A DNA stretch of 64,000 nucleotides. It comes from Nonomuraea typhae (GTDB lineage Bacteria > Actinomycetota > Actinomycetes > Streptosporangiales > Streptosporangiaceae). Of the stretch, positions 23,744 through 31,126 are shown in pieces; the first letter of the stretch is position 1, and each line of letters opens with the position of its first letter. Under the pieces are notes generated by a model. That model saw nothing but the letters and a program-made list of their open reading frames with translations. It did no database searches and was not told the origin of the DNA. The DNA lies in the NCBI RefSeq assembly GCF_009760925.1, contig NZ_VRLV01000016.1, forward strand, positions 62,001 through 126,000, read 5' to 3'. Both the position numbers and the translations under genes were made by a program.

Positions 23744-24074
23744 CACCCTCACCAACGCCATGGTGGACTGGTTCAAAGCGGCGCTCGATGCCGCAGACAA
23801 GGACGCGGACAGCATGGCGCTGCTGGCTGCCTCTCTCATGGGAGACCAACGCCTGTTCCTCCAGCGCGAGGGTGACCGCGCGAACCGGACTAGGTGGATG
23901 CACCGCCGCCTGATACGCGAGTACGAGAACGCCGCGTACCTCGCCAACCTAGGGTTCGACCATGCTGCGGACCCACGACACAAGATCCGCGCCGAGGCGC
24001 TGCTGGGTGCCCTCTCCACGATCGCGGCGACTTACGACGACTACCCCGGGTACCGCGAGGAGTGGCGGCCATGA
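23730..24074 (+). CDS. DUF6221-related helical protein (114 aa)
   Basis: ATG 23730. The C terminus (AATYDDYPGYREEWRP) closely parallels the end of the DUF6221 protein at 24300-24725 (ALPYADHPEFREQWKR), and RLIREYENAAYLANLGFDHA is a matching helix. It looks like a divergent or shortened paralogue of that family lacking the GPWR segment. Confidence 0.6.
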   Translation: MPDTDTLTNAMVDWFKAALDAADKDADSMALLAASLMGDQRLFLQREGDRANRTRWMHRRLIREYENAAYLANLGFDHAADPRHKIRAEALLGALSTIAATYDDYPGYREEWRP

Positions 24075-24307
24075 TGGCTGAAGGCCGCCTTGGTGAAGCT
24101 GCCGTCGTCGACGAGACGGAAGGCAGCCCGTTCGAGCGGATCCGCCGCATCGCTAACAGTGCCGCCAACGGCTGGGCGCTCGGACCGAACGGCCCCTACG
24201 AGCAGCCCGGCATGACCATGGCCGACATCGCGTTCATCCGCATCGACGAGCAGCGCCTCAACACCATGCGCATGCACCGGCCGTGGAGGGACGAGGACCG
24301 TGGATGA
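24071..24307 (+). CDS. hypothetical protein (78 aa)
   Basis: ATG 24071 or 24074. Product carries ERIRRIANSAANGWALGPNG and MADIAFIRIDEQRLNTMRMH. No Cys cluster, no membrane segment. It lies between two DUF6221-type genes and is coupled to both. Function unknown. Confidence 0.5.
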   Translation: MMAEGRLGEAAVVDETEGSPFERIRRIANSAANGWALGPNGPYEQPGMTMADIAFIRIDEQRLNTMRMHRPWRDEDRG

Positions 24308-24725
24308 CCTGATCGCCTTCCTCAGGGCACGCCTGGACGATGAGGAGCGGACAGCGCGAGCAGCGACGCCAGGACCTTGGCGCGTTGATCCCGACCGACT
24401 CCTCAGCGGGCTACATCGTGTGGTGACGGCGGACTGCATCGAAGGTCCAACGGCGGGTCATGAACACGGCAGCGTCGTTGTGGCCGGAGACGACGTGGGT
24501 GGAACAGCTTCCTGCGACGCGCAGCACATCGTCCTCCATGACCCTGCCCGTGTCCTCCGAGAGGTCGAAGCCAAGCGGCAGTTGCTGGACCAGTTCAGGT
24601 TGCGAGGCGACTCTGTCCGCAGGACGGTGCAACCTGCCACGGGCGGAGTCTGGGATGACCTGCTCCGCCTACTCGCTCTCCCGTACGCCGACCACCCAGA
24701 GTTTCGGGAGCAGTGGAAGCGGTGA
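24300..24725 (+). CDS. DUF6221 family protein (141 aa)
   Basis: GTG 24300. The full family layout is present: DDLIAFLRARLDDEERTARA, then TPGPWRV, HIVLHDPARVLREVEAKRQL and LLALPYADHPEFREQW. DUF6221 is found almost only in actinomycetes and their phages. Its role is unknown. It supports an actinomycete host. Confidence 0.85.
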   Translation: MDDLIAFLRARLDDEERTARAATPGPWRVDPDRLLSGLHRVVTADCIEGPTAGHEHGSVVVAGDDVGGTASCDAQHIVLHDPARVLREVEAKRQLLDQFRLRGDSVRRTVQPATGGVWDDLLRLLALPYADHPEFREQWKR

Positions 24726-24919
24726 CGGCTGACCTTGAGATGGCGATCCGCAAGCTCGCCACACTCAGCGAGACCAACCTGTACGAGCGGGTATTCGTGA
24801 TCCGGCAGATCCTCGACAACGTCCACAGGGCAGGCTACGAGGACGGCTATGCGACTGCCTGCCGAGACCACAGCGTGGCCGACATGCTCGCCGAGAAGGC
24901 GGAGGCGACGGATGGCTGA
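24722..24919 (+). CDS. hypothetical protein (65 aa)
   Basis: GTG in a GTGA overlap. Helical: LEMAIRKLATLSETNLYERV and VIRQILDNVHRAGYEDGYA. Ends overlapping the next ATG by eight bases. No family recognised. Confidence 0.5.
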   Translation: MTADLEMAIRKLATLSETNLYERVFVIRQILDNVHRAGYEDGYATACRDHSVADMLAEKAEATDG

Positions 24920-25139
24920 CCTTCCCTTCACCCGCGCCAGAGTGCGCATCACCCAGCCCTGCCGGGCGTCCAACCCTTACGGAGACCGCGACTTCACCCC
25001 TGGCGAAGAACTCGAAATGATCCAGTGGGCGCCTGGCGGAGACTCGTGGTGGACCGAGCCGACCGTGGACACCTCGTACGTGGTCCCCGCCGAGTGTGTG
25101 GAGGTTCTGGAGGTGCTCGGGGATGAGTGGGATGAGTGA
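24912..25139 (+). CDS. hypothetical beta-rich protein (75 aa)
   Basis: ATG 24912 (MADLPFTRARVRITQPCRA). The pattern RVRITQPC...YGDRDFTPGEELEM and SYVVPAECVEVLE suggests a small SH3-like barrel (VVP-x-ECV strand). Coupled upstream and downstream. Function unknown. Confidence 0.55.
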   Translation: MADLPFTRARVRITQPCRASNPYGDRDFTPGEELEMIQWAPGGDSWWTEPTVDTSYVVPAECVEVLEVLGDEWDE

Positions 25140-25416
25140 CGACCTCCGCCAGCGCCTCATCACCCGCCTAGACGACGAGTCCGGCGGCCTCCACCTCACC
25201 CCGGAGATGGCGGTGGACGCCATCCTCCACGAACTGAAGACCATCCCAGGCGATGACCTGCTGGCTGGTCTTGAGGCGCAGAGCGGCGACCTGGAGCAGG
25301 CACGCTTCGACCTCGCCCAGACCAAGCAGCGGCTCCAGGCGTACGCGGATCTGGCCGATGCCCTTGAAACGCTGGGCTGGACTCCGCCCGGCACGTGTGC
25401 GCGAGGATGCCGATGA
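25123..25416 (+). CDS. hypothetical protein (97 aa)
   Basis: ATG 25123 preferred because GGAGGT lies eight bases upstream; ATG 25132 is an alternative. Contains RQRLITRLDDESGGLHLTPE and a coiled segment (LEAQSGDLEQARFDLAQTKQ). Ends with an ATGA overlap. Function unknown. Confidence 0.5.
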   Translation: MSGMSDDLRQRLITRLDDESGGLHLTPEMAVDAILHELKTIPGDDLLAGLEAQSGDLEQARFDLAQTKQRLQAYADLADALETLGWTPPGTCARGCR

Positions 25417-26126
25417 GCACCAACCTGCCGCACCGCTGCGACAACTGCGACGGCGTTGATCCAGAAGACTGCATCCTCAACGGTCCCGGGGGCGCGATCC
25501 TCCAGGAGTACTGGTCCGTGCTCGACTACGCGTTGACGCCCTATCTGCGAAGCATGCGTCACCGGCACAGTCTGGTCAGGCAGATGGTCGGCGGGCTCGC
25601 CACCGCGCGAGACGAGGAACTGGAGCGGCTCAACTCTCTCATCACCCGGGAACGCAAGGTCAGCCACGAGTTGCGGCAGGAGATAACGCGCCTCCTCACC
25701 AACGCCGAGAAGGACATCTGCTCCGGCTGCATGCAGCGTGAGACGGCGCGAGACCGCGCAATGGAGTCCGCCCGCCAGAACGGCGTCCACTACGAGCAGG
25801 CCAAGCAGCGCTGGTACGAGGAGCAAGACCGCGCCGTCGCTGCCGAGCGGGCACGCGACGAATGGCGGGAACGCGCCGAGAAGGCCGAGGCTGAGGTTGC
25901 CCGGCTGCGCGCTGGCGAAGCTGCGGACTATCCAGTTGAGGGCGGCACGCCCACACCTGCCGAGTGGATTAGGGCGTGGAACGACGCCACCCCAGACCGG
26001 CGTCTCCGCCGAGCAGCAGCCATCATGAACGCCTTCGCGAAGGCCGAACGGTGCTTCATCCTCGACCACGAAGGCCGCCTTGAACTCGCCGAACGCGCCG
26101 CCGGGCCCGGCTCCCGGGAGGCTTGA
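25413..26126 (+). CDS. coiled-coil protein with zinc motifs (237 aa)
   Basis: ATG 25413 in an ATGA overlap. N-terminal CDNCDGVDPEDC and central CSGCMQRE can bind zinc. A long heptad region covers about residues 60-170 (ARDEELERLNSLITRERKVS, AAERARDEWRERAEKAEAEV). The C terminus has a short helical domain. Possibly an oligomeric scaffold or DNA-binding accessory. Function unknown. Confidence 0.6.
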   Translation: MSTNLPHRCDNCDGVDPEDCILNGPGGAILQEYWSVLDYALTPYLRSMRHRHSLVRQMVGGLATARDEELERLNSLITRERKVSHELRQEITRLLTNAEKDICSGCMQRETARDRAMESARQNGVHYEQAKQRWYEEQDRAVAAERARDEWRERAEKAEAEVARLRAGEAADYPVEGGTPTPAEWIRAWNDATPDRRLRRAAAIMNAFAKAERCFILDHEGRLELAERAAGPGSREA

Positions 26127-26518
26127 TGTCGATCTATTGTTCGAGGCTGTCCATGGACGACGACGACGACCCGACCGGCCTGCCGTCGCCGATCGCCTAC
26201 CTCGGCTCCCATGTCCGCATCCAGGACGACGCATGGAGGTACGGCGTCCTCGACACCGCCCACATCCCGCCGTGGTGCGCCGCCGGCGTGAACGCGGAAA
26301 CGTTCGCCGGCGACGAAGACGGCCCGCCGGTCCCGTACTTCCGCCTATCGGTCGACGGCTACGACTGGCGAAACCCGTCACGGGACGCCTCCGCCACAGT
26401 GATCCTGGACGAGCAGCAGGTAGCAGCGTTGAGGGACGACCTGACGCAGTGGCTCGAAGCCGTCAACGGGCTGCCGGCGTTACTCCGCACCCAGGAGGCC
26501 GACAATGAGCAACCCTGA
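26126..26518 (+). CDS. conserved actinophage-type hypothetical protein (130 aa)
   Basis: ATG 26126. Motifs YLGSHVRIQDDAWRYGVLDT, PPVPYFRLSVDGYDW and ASATVILDEQQVAALRDDL look like a beta-sandwich followed by a helix. This is characteristic of a recurrent actinomycete phage and chromosomal protein of unknown role. No catalytic residues evident. Confidence 0.6.
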   Translation: MSIYCSRLSMDDDDDPTGLPSPIAYLGSHVRIQDDAWRYGVLDTAHIPPWCAAGVNAETFAGDEDGPPVPYFRLSVDGYDWRNPSRDASATVILDEQQVAALRDDLTQWLEAVNGLPALLRTQEADNEQP

Positions 26519-26984
26519 CGGCGTACTCGACTCGATCGACGCCTGCCTGCGTGACTACACGCTGTCGGCCGACGCGATGCGGTGGGCGCCGGACGAGCCA
26601 GATCCGATGGAAGGGGTGCCGCCCTCTTCCGGCGACCTGATAGATGGTGGCACCTTCTTCGAGTGCGTGGTCCAGCCCGTCCACCCTCACGACGGCGTGC
26701 GCGTCTTCTTCGCCCCGTCGCTGGAGGAGGCGTGGCGGCCACTGGACGGTGCCGTTATCACCGACATCACGTTCGCCCGCGACGAGACGTACGAGCGGGC
26801 GGACAACCTGCGGTGGATGCCCAGCCCCGTGACGGTCACGTTGACGACGGACACGAGCGAGTTCCGCCGAGGATTCCTCAACGCCCTGTCTGCAGCGTTC
26901 ACGTTGCGCTGGGGCAGACAGGACCGCATGCACGCCTTGAAGTCCGAATACCATCGCCGCCACCGCAGGAGGCACCGTCGATGA
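26505..26984 (+). CDS. hypothetical protein with basic tail (159 aa)
   Basis: ATG 26505. Contains YTLSADAMRWAPDEPDPME near residue 20, then FFAPSLEEAWRPLDGAVITD and a strand repeat. It ends with RRHRRRHRR, an arginine-rich tail able to bind nucleic acid. Function unknown. Confidence 0.55.
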   Translation: MSNPDGVLDSIDACLRDYTLSADAMRWAPDEPDPMEGVPPSSGDLIDGGTFFECVVQPVHPHDGVRVFFAPSLEEAWRPLDGAVITDITFARDETYERADNLRWMPSPVTVTLTTDTSEFRRGFLNALSAAFTLRWGRQDRMHALKSEYHRRHRRRHRR

Positions 26985-27292
26985 CCTCCGCGCTCGAACC
27001 CATCGCCGTCTTCGACGTCAACGACGTCCGCGCTCAGGCTGCGATGTCCGGTGACCGGCCGTATTGGGAGAGCGTCCTGGACTGGATCCGCGGGCACGGC
27101 CTGGACCCGAACGAGATCTACCGACTGGAGGTGTACCGCACCGACCGCCTGTGGGCACGCGTCCACGAGTACGACCGCGACGCGGCCGGCGAACGATACT
27201 CGATCGGTACCGAGGTTGCCCGGCGGGCGCCGTACGACGTCATCCTGACTAGCCTGCCACCTGAGCCGTCAGCCCTACCTGGTAGGAGATGA
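26981..27292 (+). CDS. hypothetical protein (103 aa)
   Basis: ATG 26981. DWIRGHGLDPNEIYRLEVYR and DRLWARVHEYDRDAAGERYS, with a C-terminal strand (PYDVILTSLPPEP). The pattern resembles small actinophage proteins in which a DPNxxYRIEVY strand pairs with a YxxD...G strand. Function unknown. Confidence 0.55.
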   Translation: MTSALEPIAVFDVNDVRAQAAMSGDRPYWESVLDWIRGHGLDPNEIYRLEVYRTDRLWARVHEYDRDAAGERYSIGTEVARRAPYDVILTSLPPEPSALPGRR

Positions 27293-27295
27293 GTG

Positions 27296-27598
27296 ATGGG
27301 TGAGTTGATCCTGGGCGTGGCCGGTCTCCTGGTCGTCGCTGCCGTCTCGTTGCTGGTCGGTTACAGGATCGGCCGCCTGCGCCAGACGCGGACCGCCGTA
27401 GACGAGCAACCAGCCGAGTGGCAGATCTTGGAGATCGCCTACCGAGACAAAGCGCGCACCCAGGAGCTGGACCGCTTCCTGTGGTCCAGGAGGTACAAGA
27501 GCTACGACGAGGCGATGCGCGCAGTCAAGCGTTTCGAGGGCGAGGACACGCTGAAGAACAGGTTCGACCGGGAGTACCTGGCAGTGGAAGCGCCGTGA
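27296..27598 (+). CDS. membrane-anchored helical protein (100 aa)
   Basis: ATG 27296 with TAGGAGATG upstream. One N-terminal membrane span (LILGVAGLLVVAAVSLLVGY) followed by a charged cytoplasmic helix (ELDRFLWSRRYKSYDEAMRA). Function unknown. Confidence 0.6.
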   Translation: MGELILGVAGLLVVAAVSLLVGYRIGRLRQTRTAVDEQPAEWQILEIAYRDKARTQELDRFLWSRRYKSYDEAMRAVKRFEGEDTLKNRFDREYLAVEAP

Positions 27599-27819
27599 CC
27601 CTCCTCGACCTCGACCCATCAACCGTGGAGGAGACGCCCACAGTTGGCCGCTGCCGCTCCTGCCACCACAAGATCGCCGACCCGGTGTCCCTCGCCTACG
27701 GGATCGGCCCGGACTGCCGGGAGCGGCTCGGGATCAGCCCGCGACGCCGTTTGCGGCTCGCACGGGTACGGCCAGGTGGAGACTGTGAAGGCCAAACCGA
27801 CATCCTGGAGGAGACGTGA
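27595..27819 (+). CDS. DUF6011 zinc-ribbon protein (74 aa)
   Basis: GTG 27595. The segment CRSCHHKIADPVSLAYGIGP followed by DCRER is the DUF6011 signature (CxxC...DPxSxxxGxGPxC). A small zinc-binding protein frequent in phages and actinomycetes, probably a zinc knuckle; partners unknown. Confidence 0.75.
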   Translation: MTLLDLDPSTVEETPTVGRCRSCHHKIADPVSLAYGIGPDCRERLGISPRRRLRLARVRPGGDCEGQTDILEET

Positions 27820-28151
27820 CCCTGGAACGCCACCCGGGAGAGTGGACGTACGACCCGGAAGCCGGCGCCACCTACGTGTACCTCTACAGACCGATCCCTG
27901 AGGGCCGGGTGGCGGTGACCACCGAGATCGAAGCGATGGTCAACCTCGACTTCGACGCCGACGGCTACGTGATCGGGATTGAGATCATCGCGAGGTGGCC
28001 AGACGCGTCCAGGCTGTGCGACTCGTGCGAGCGCTGCACCCGGAATCCCGGCGCCGACTGCGGCAAGTCTGATCACCCGCACTGCCCCCGCTGTGGACAC
28101 TGCACCTACAGGCACACTGAGCAGACAGCAGAGACAGGAGCGACAACATGA
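27816..28151 (+). CDS. DUF2283 domain protein with C-terminal zinc site (111 aa)
   Basis: GTG 27816. Residues 8-65 match DUF2283: TYDPEAGATYVYLYRPIPEG, then VNLDFDADGYVIGIEIIA. The C-terminal 45 residues add CDSCERC and CPRCGHC pairs, an unusual zinc extension. DUF2283 proteins are small beta folds of unknown function. Confidence 0.78.
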   Translation: MTLERHPGEWTYDPEAGATYVYLYRPIPEGRVAVTTEIEAMVNLDFDADGYVIGIEIIARWPDASRLCDSCERCTRNPGADCGKSDHPHCPRCGHCTYRHTEQTAETGATT

Positions 28152-28477
28152 GTGTGCTCGCATACGAGGGCCCCGCCGCCGTTACGTCCGGACGCACGCA
28201 GTTGTCCCTCGACGTTCGGCTCTACGTGGACAGCGAGCCGATCGCGAACAGTGGAGGCCTCCTGCGCTCGTGGCGGGGCGCAGCCGACACCACGGAGATG
28301 TCCTGCACTCGCGGCCTCCCATCGCCTCTCCTAGGTGACGTGACGATCCGCCTCCCTGATGGTCGGGAAGCGCTGGCCGCCATCACCTCAGTCGCGTACA
28401 GAGACGGTCTGGCGCACGTGACCATCGTGGGGAACGGTGCACCGCCGTTTGAGTGGCCGGAAGGAACGACACCTTGA
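28148..28477 (+). CDS. hypothetical beta-rich protein (109 aa)
   Basis: ATG in an ATGA overlap. LSLDVRLYVDSEPIANSGGL and DVTIRLPDGREALAAITSVA, ending FEWPEGTTP. Predicted beta barrel; no family recognised. Its TGA overlaps a TTG start for the next gene. Confidence 0.55.
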   Translation: MSVLAYEGPAAVTSGRTQLSLDVRLYVDSEPIANSGGLLRSWRGAADTTEMSCTRGLPSPLLGDVTIRLPDGREALAAITSVAYRDGLAHVTIVGNGAPPFEWPEGTTP

Positions 28478-28815
28478 CCGACCGCGCGCGCGAGCTTCAG
28501 GAGGCGATCGACTCCGCCGACCTCGAGCCATTCACCACACTGGAGGAGGCCGCCGCTGACGAGTTGATGCGTCTGTGGGACGACCTCGCCGACCAGATAC
28601 GCCAGGCCCGGGACGGCTGCTGGTCAATTGGCTGCGAGGCCAAGTCACACCGGATCGCCGTCCTCACCCGGGCGCTCGGCCGGGCGACACCGTGGCAGCA
28701 GATCCCGATCGAACTCCTGGATACCGGCATCTACCAGCGATTCCACGACCTGATGGGCATCGCGTACGAGCATCCGGACATGACGGTGGTCGCCGAGATG
28801 CGAGCAGCGCGATGA
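28474..28815 (+). CDS. hypothetical protein, TTG start (113 aa)
   Basis: Start inferred as TTG 28474 (TTGA overlap; GGAAGGAA upstream), giving LTDRARELQEAIDSADLEPF. Mostly helical with two Cys (DGCWSIGCEAKSH). The alternative upstream GTG would cause a long overlap. Function unknown. Confidence 0.5.
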   Translation: MTDRARELQEAIDSADLEPFTTLEEAAADELMRLWDDLADQIRQARDGCWSIGCEAKSHRIAVLTRALGRATPWQQIPIELLDTGIYQRFHDLMGIAYEHPDMTVVAEMRAAR

Positions 28816-29282
28816 GCACCTGGGAAGAGCGGATGGCACGGCGTCATCAGGCTCGCCAGGACGCCGGGCGCGCTCAGATGCGCGCTTTGCTCGTGGCGGA
28901 GGGACTGGCGAACCCGTACCCGGACATCCCAGAGACGCTGGCTGGCGAACTTCCGGAGGGCGCCGAAGACTCGGCCCGATTCTGGTGCACAACCTGCGGG
29001 CTGGGTGACGCTCCAACCGTGCGGGACGGGAACCGGCCGTGCCCGCGCTGCGGCTCCTGGTGGCGCTGGTACGGGCGGATCGGCGACCGGGAAGGCACCG
29101 CCAGCGCACCACCAGAGGGTGAGTGCACGGACTGCTTCGAGTGGCGGCGCTACCCAGGTGGTCAGCGCCACTTCGGCTGGGGCTGGTGGATGGTGTGCCG
29201 CAGCATCGGAGCGATGAACTCGGACGATCGCCTTTGCAGATACGGCCACGCTCATCACGAAGCTGACATCTGGATCGCCTGA
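28812..29282 (+). CDS. zinc-ribbon protein (156 aa)
   Basis: ATG 28812 (MSTWEERMARRHQARQDAGR). A treble-clef-like zinc ribbon CTTCGLGD...CPRCGSWW near residues 57-80 and a second Cys set (CTDCFEW...CRSIG) are visible. N terminal helical. Probably a nucleic-acid or protein-binding adaptor. Confidence 0.6.
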   Translation: MSTWEERMARRHQARQDAGRAQMRALLVAEGLANPYPDIPETLAGELPEGAEDSARFWCTTCGLGDAPTVRDGNRPCPRCGSWWRWYGRIGDREGTASAPPEGECTDCFEWRRYPGGQRHFGWGWWMVCRSIGAMNSDDRLCRYGHAHHEADIWIA

Positions 29283-29297
29283 GCGTTTTGCCTGGTC

Positions 29298-29570
29298 ATG
29301 ACCCATGTCTTGTCAGCCTGGAGTATGGAGGTCCCAGGCGAAGAGCGCTGGATGGCCGCACTCCGCGACCACGCCGCAAGGCTGGCCTTCCCTGACTGGC
29401 TGCGCCGCCCGACTGACTGGACCAGCCTGGCAACTCTGTACGACGACCGAGCCCAGCCCTACACCGAGGTCGCCGTGTATCGAGGCCACACCCGCATCCA
29501 TTTCCGCGTGTACGAGGGCGAGGAGCTGATGGCGTTCTGGAGCCGGCTGATCGAGGAGATCACCGAGTGA
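29298..29570 (+). CDS. hypothetical protein (90 aa)
   Basis: ATG 29298; ATG 29325 (MEVPGEERW) is a plausible later start with CTGGAG upstream. Contains LAFPDWLRRPTDWTSLATLY and VAVYRGHTRIHFRVYEGEEL. No domain recognised. Last gene before a gap. Confidence 0.5.
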   Translation: MTHVLSAWSMEVPGEERWMAALRDHAARLAFPDWLRRPTDWTSLATLYDDRAQPYTEVAVYRGHTRIHFRVYEGEELMAFWSRLIEEITE

Positions 29571-29677
29571 CCTGGCCCACCAGATCGCGAGTCTCGTCGC
29601 AAAGGTAGAATGGACACATCCCCGCGACTTAGCATCCTCTTCCTGACCTGCACACACTTCGCCTGAGATGAGGCCGC

Positions 29678-29839
29678 GTGGTGGTCATCACCCCTCCGGA
29701 ATCCATCACGATCGTCCCCTGCCTGGACAGCCCCGACGTGCTCCTGCTGCCCGCCGTGTGGCCTGTTCGGCTCGACCCGATCGGGCGACGGCGGTTCGCC
29801 CATCGCCTGCTCGCTCTTGATGACGACACAGGCGACTAG
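29678..29839 (+). CDS. small hypothetical protein (53 aa)
   Basis: GTG 29678 preceded by GATGAGG. Product VVVITPPESITIVPCLDSPD, then LLLPAVWPVRLDPIGRRRFA; codon use is typical of the phage. It lies alone between 29570 and 29950. A TAGAAT at 29606-29611 might be the -10 of a promoter, without a clear -35. Confidence 0.45.
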   Translation: MVVITPPESITIVPCLDSPDVLLLPAVWPVRLDPIGRRRFAHRLLALDDDTGD

Positions 29840-29853
29840 CCTGAGTACGAAAA

Positions 29854-29883
29854 GAGCGGTCCTCCCTGCCTGGAGAACCGCTC
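29854..29883. terminator. hairpin with T-run on the minus strand
   Basis: GAGCGGT (29854-29860) pairs with ACCGCTC (29877-29883), with an inner CTCC/GGAG stem. On the minus strand the hairpin is followed by TTTTC (the plus strand reads GAAAA before it), so it would stop minus-strand transcripts. No minus-strand gene is visible nearby. Confidence 0.4.
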
Positions 29884-29949
29884 CCGCCCCTCACCTACCA
29901 CCAGCGCCACCAGTGGTCTTCCCGTACAGCGTATTCGGGGAGGTCCACA

Positions 29950-30756
29950 ATGTCGTCCACCGTCGATCTCGACGCTCTGTGCGCCGGAGCCTGCATGAGC
30001 GGCTTCCGCCGCAAGGTCCGCGCTCACGAGCATGCCGTCAGCGTCTACCTCGCCGCGTACGCCGACTGGCAGCGGGCCGTCGAAGCCTGGCATCCGCCGC
30101 TCGTCAGGCCCGAGGAGCCTGTCCGGCCGGAGGATCCTCGCCTGCCATACCCGGTGCACGGCGACCCCGTCTACTGCCCGTCCTGCGTCTACGAGCTGAA
30201 GGCCATGCTGTCCAAGCTGGACGGCGCCGCCTGCGTCTACCTGCGTGAGTCCGACGGGCTGCGCGGCCAGACCGACCAGGTACGCGTCTCCGGCAGCGCC
30301 GAGGAGCACTCGCTGTCGCCGACGATCGAAGACCTCGACGAATTCGACTCGTGGCTCCGCTCATGGAAGTCCGCCTACCTCGGCATCGATACCTTCGCCC
30401 GGGCCGGCCACCTTGCCGACTCCATCACCCTCGGGACTGCCTGGCTCGTCGCCCGCGCTGAACGGCTCCTCACTCGCCCGGAGATCGCCCTGGACTTCGG
30501 GCAGGAGATCCGCCACTGGTACGGCAAACTCGCCGTGCACGACCCGTCCGAGATGGCAGCCAAGCCGCGCCGGACGAGCAAGCCGCTGCGCTGCCCCCAA
30601 TGCCACTTGGCGACGCTGTCACAGCTCGACGGGGAGGACCGGATCGAGTGTCGCAACCGCGACTGCGGAGAAGGCCGCGGCGGACCGGCGGTGCTCACCA
30701 CCGAGGAGTACGAGGCGCTCCTCGACTCCGCGCTCACCGCAGCGAGGAGCCGATGA
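29950..30756 (+). CDS. conserved actinophage protein with zinc ribbon (268 aa)
   Basis: ATG 29950 with GGAGG upstream. Cys pairs occur near the N terminus (CPSCVYELK, about residue 76) and near the C terminus (CPQCHLATL...CRNRDCGEG). A Trp/Phe-rich helical middle lies between (EFDSWLRSWKSAYLG). The pattern recurs in actinophages as a conserved protein of unknown role. Immediately upstream of the Ro/Y RNA locus. Confidence 0.65.
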   Translation: MSSTVDLDALCAGACMSGFRRKVRAHEHAVSVYLAAYADWQRAVEAWHPPLVRPEEPVRPEDPRLPYPVHGDPVYCPSCVYELKAMLSKLDGAACVYLRESDGLRGQTDQVRVSGSAEEHSLSPTIEDLDEFDSWLRSWKSAYLGIDTFARAGHLADSITLGTAWLVARAERLLTRPEIALDFGQEIRHWYGKLAVHDPSEMAAKPRRTSKPLRCPQCHLATLSQLDGEDRIECRNRDCGEGRGGPAVLTTEEYEALLDSALTAARSR

Positions 30757-30974
30757 GCGAACAGTGCCCCACCTGCCACGGCCGCGGCGAACTCCCCGAC
30801 GAGAAGACCTGCGCCTTGCCGAGCTGTGGCCGGCAGTTCCGCTGGCAGGACGACGGTCGCAGCCGGGTCCACCCGAGGACGGACGCCGCCTACTGCTCGA
30901 AGTCCTGCCGGGATGTCGCCGCTCAGCGCGCTCGCCGAAGTCGCGTCAGCGCTTCGTCGCTGGCGATGCACTGA
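30753..30974 (+). CDS. double zinc-finger protein (73 aa)
   Basis: ATG in an ATGA overlap (MSEQCPTCHGRGELPDEKTC). Two metal sites are likely: CPTCHGRG (DnaJ-like) and CALPSCGRQF...YCSKSCRD, the latter resembling an actinomycete and phage zinc finger with an RVH segment. Ends 28 bases before the promoter of the RNA array. A nucleic-acid-binding role is possible. Confidence 0.65.
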   Translation: MSEQCPTCHGRGELPDEKTCALPSCGRQFRWQDDGRSRVHPRTDAAYCSKSCRDVAAQRARRSRVSASSLAMH

Positions 30975-31001
30975 CATTTCCCGATCCGCCGGAAATTCAG
31001 G

Positions 31002-31029
31002 TGTGACGCGTCACGCTGATCGCTACCGT
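31002..31029 (+). promoter_or_regulatory. putative promoter of the Y RNA array
   Basis: TGTGAC (31002-31007) and TACCGT (31024-31029) are spaced by 16 bases, a weak -35/-10 pair. The first base of the first RNA stem (31037) lies seven bases past the -10, exactly where transcription would start. The 12-bp palindrome GTGACGCGTCAC (31003-31014) overlaps the -35 and may be an operator. Confidence 0.5.
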
Positions 31030-31036
31030 AAGAACT

Positions 31037-31109
31037 GCTTCAGGTGCGAAGGCGACCGGCTACTTCTTCAGGTGAAACTACGCCGGACGCCGCTTCCGAT
31101 CTCTGAAGC
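31037..31109 (+). ncRNA. Y RNA-like RNA 1 (no tRNA module)
   Basis: Helix P1: GCTTCAG (31037-31043) with CTGAAGC (31103-31109), 7 bp perfect. Internal loop GTGCGAA on the 5' side and GCTTCCGATCT on the 3' side. Helix P2: GGCGACCGGC (31051-31060) with GCCGGACGCC (31082-31091), one A-A mismatch. The tip is a 21-nt loop beginning TACTTC and ending CTAC. The CGAAGG-type 5' strand and GATCT 3' strand resemble the Ro-binding stem of bacterial Y RNAs. A Ro60 gene follows 360 bases downstream. Confidence 0.75.
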
Positions 31110-31126
31110 TCACAACTTGATATGCA

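Noticed and set aside
31010-31080. Hammerhead ribozyme near CTGAT...GAAAC
   Set aside because: CTGATCG lacks the CUGAUGA core, and the flanking stems do not form.
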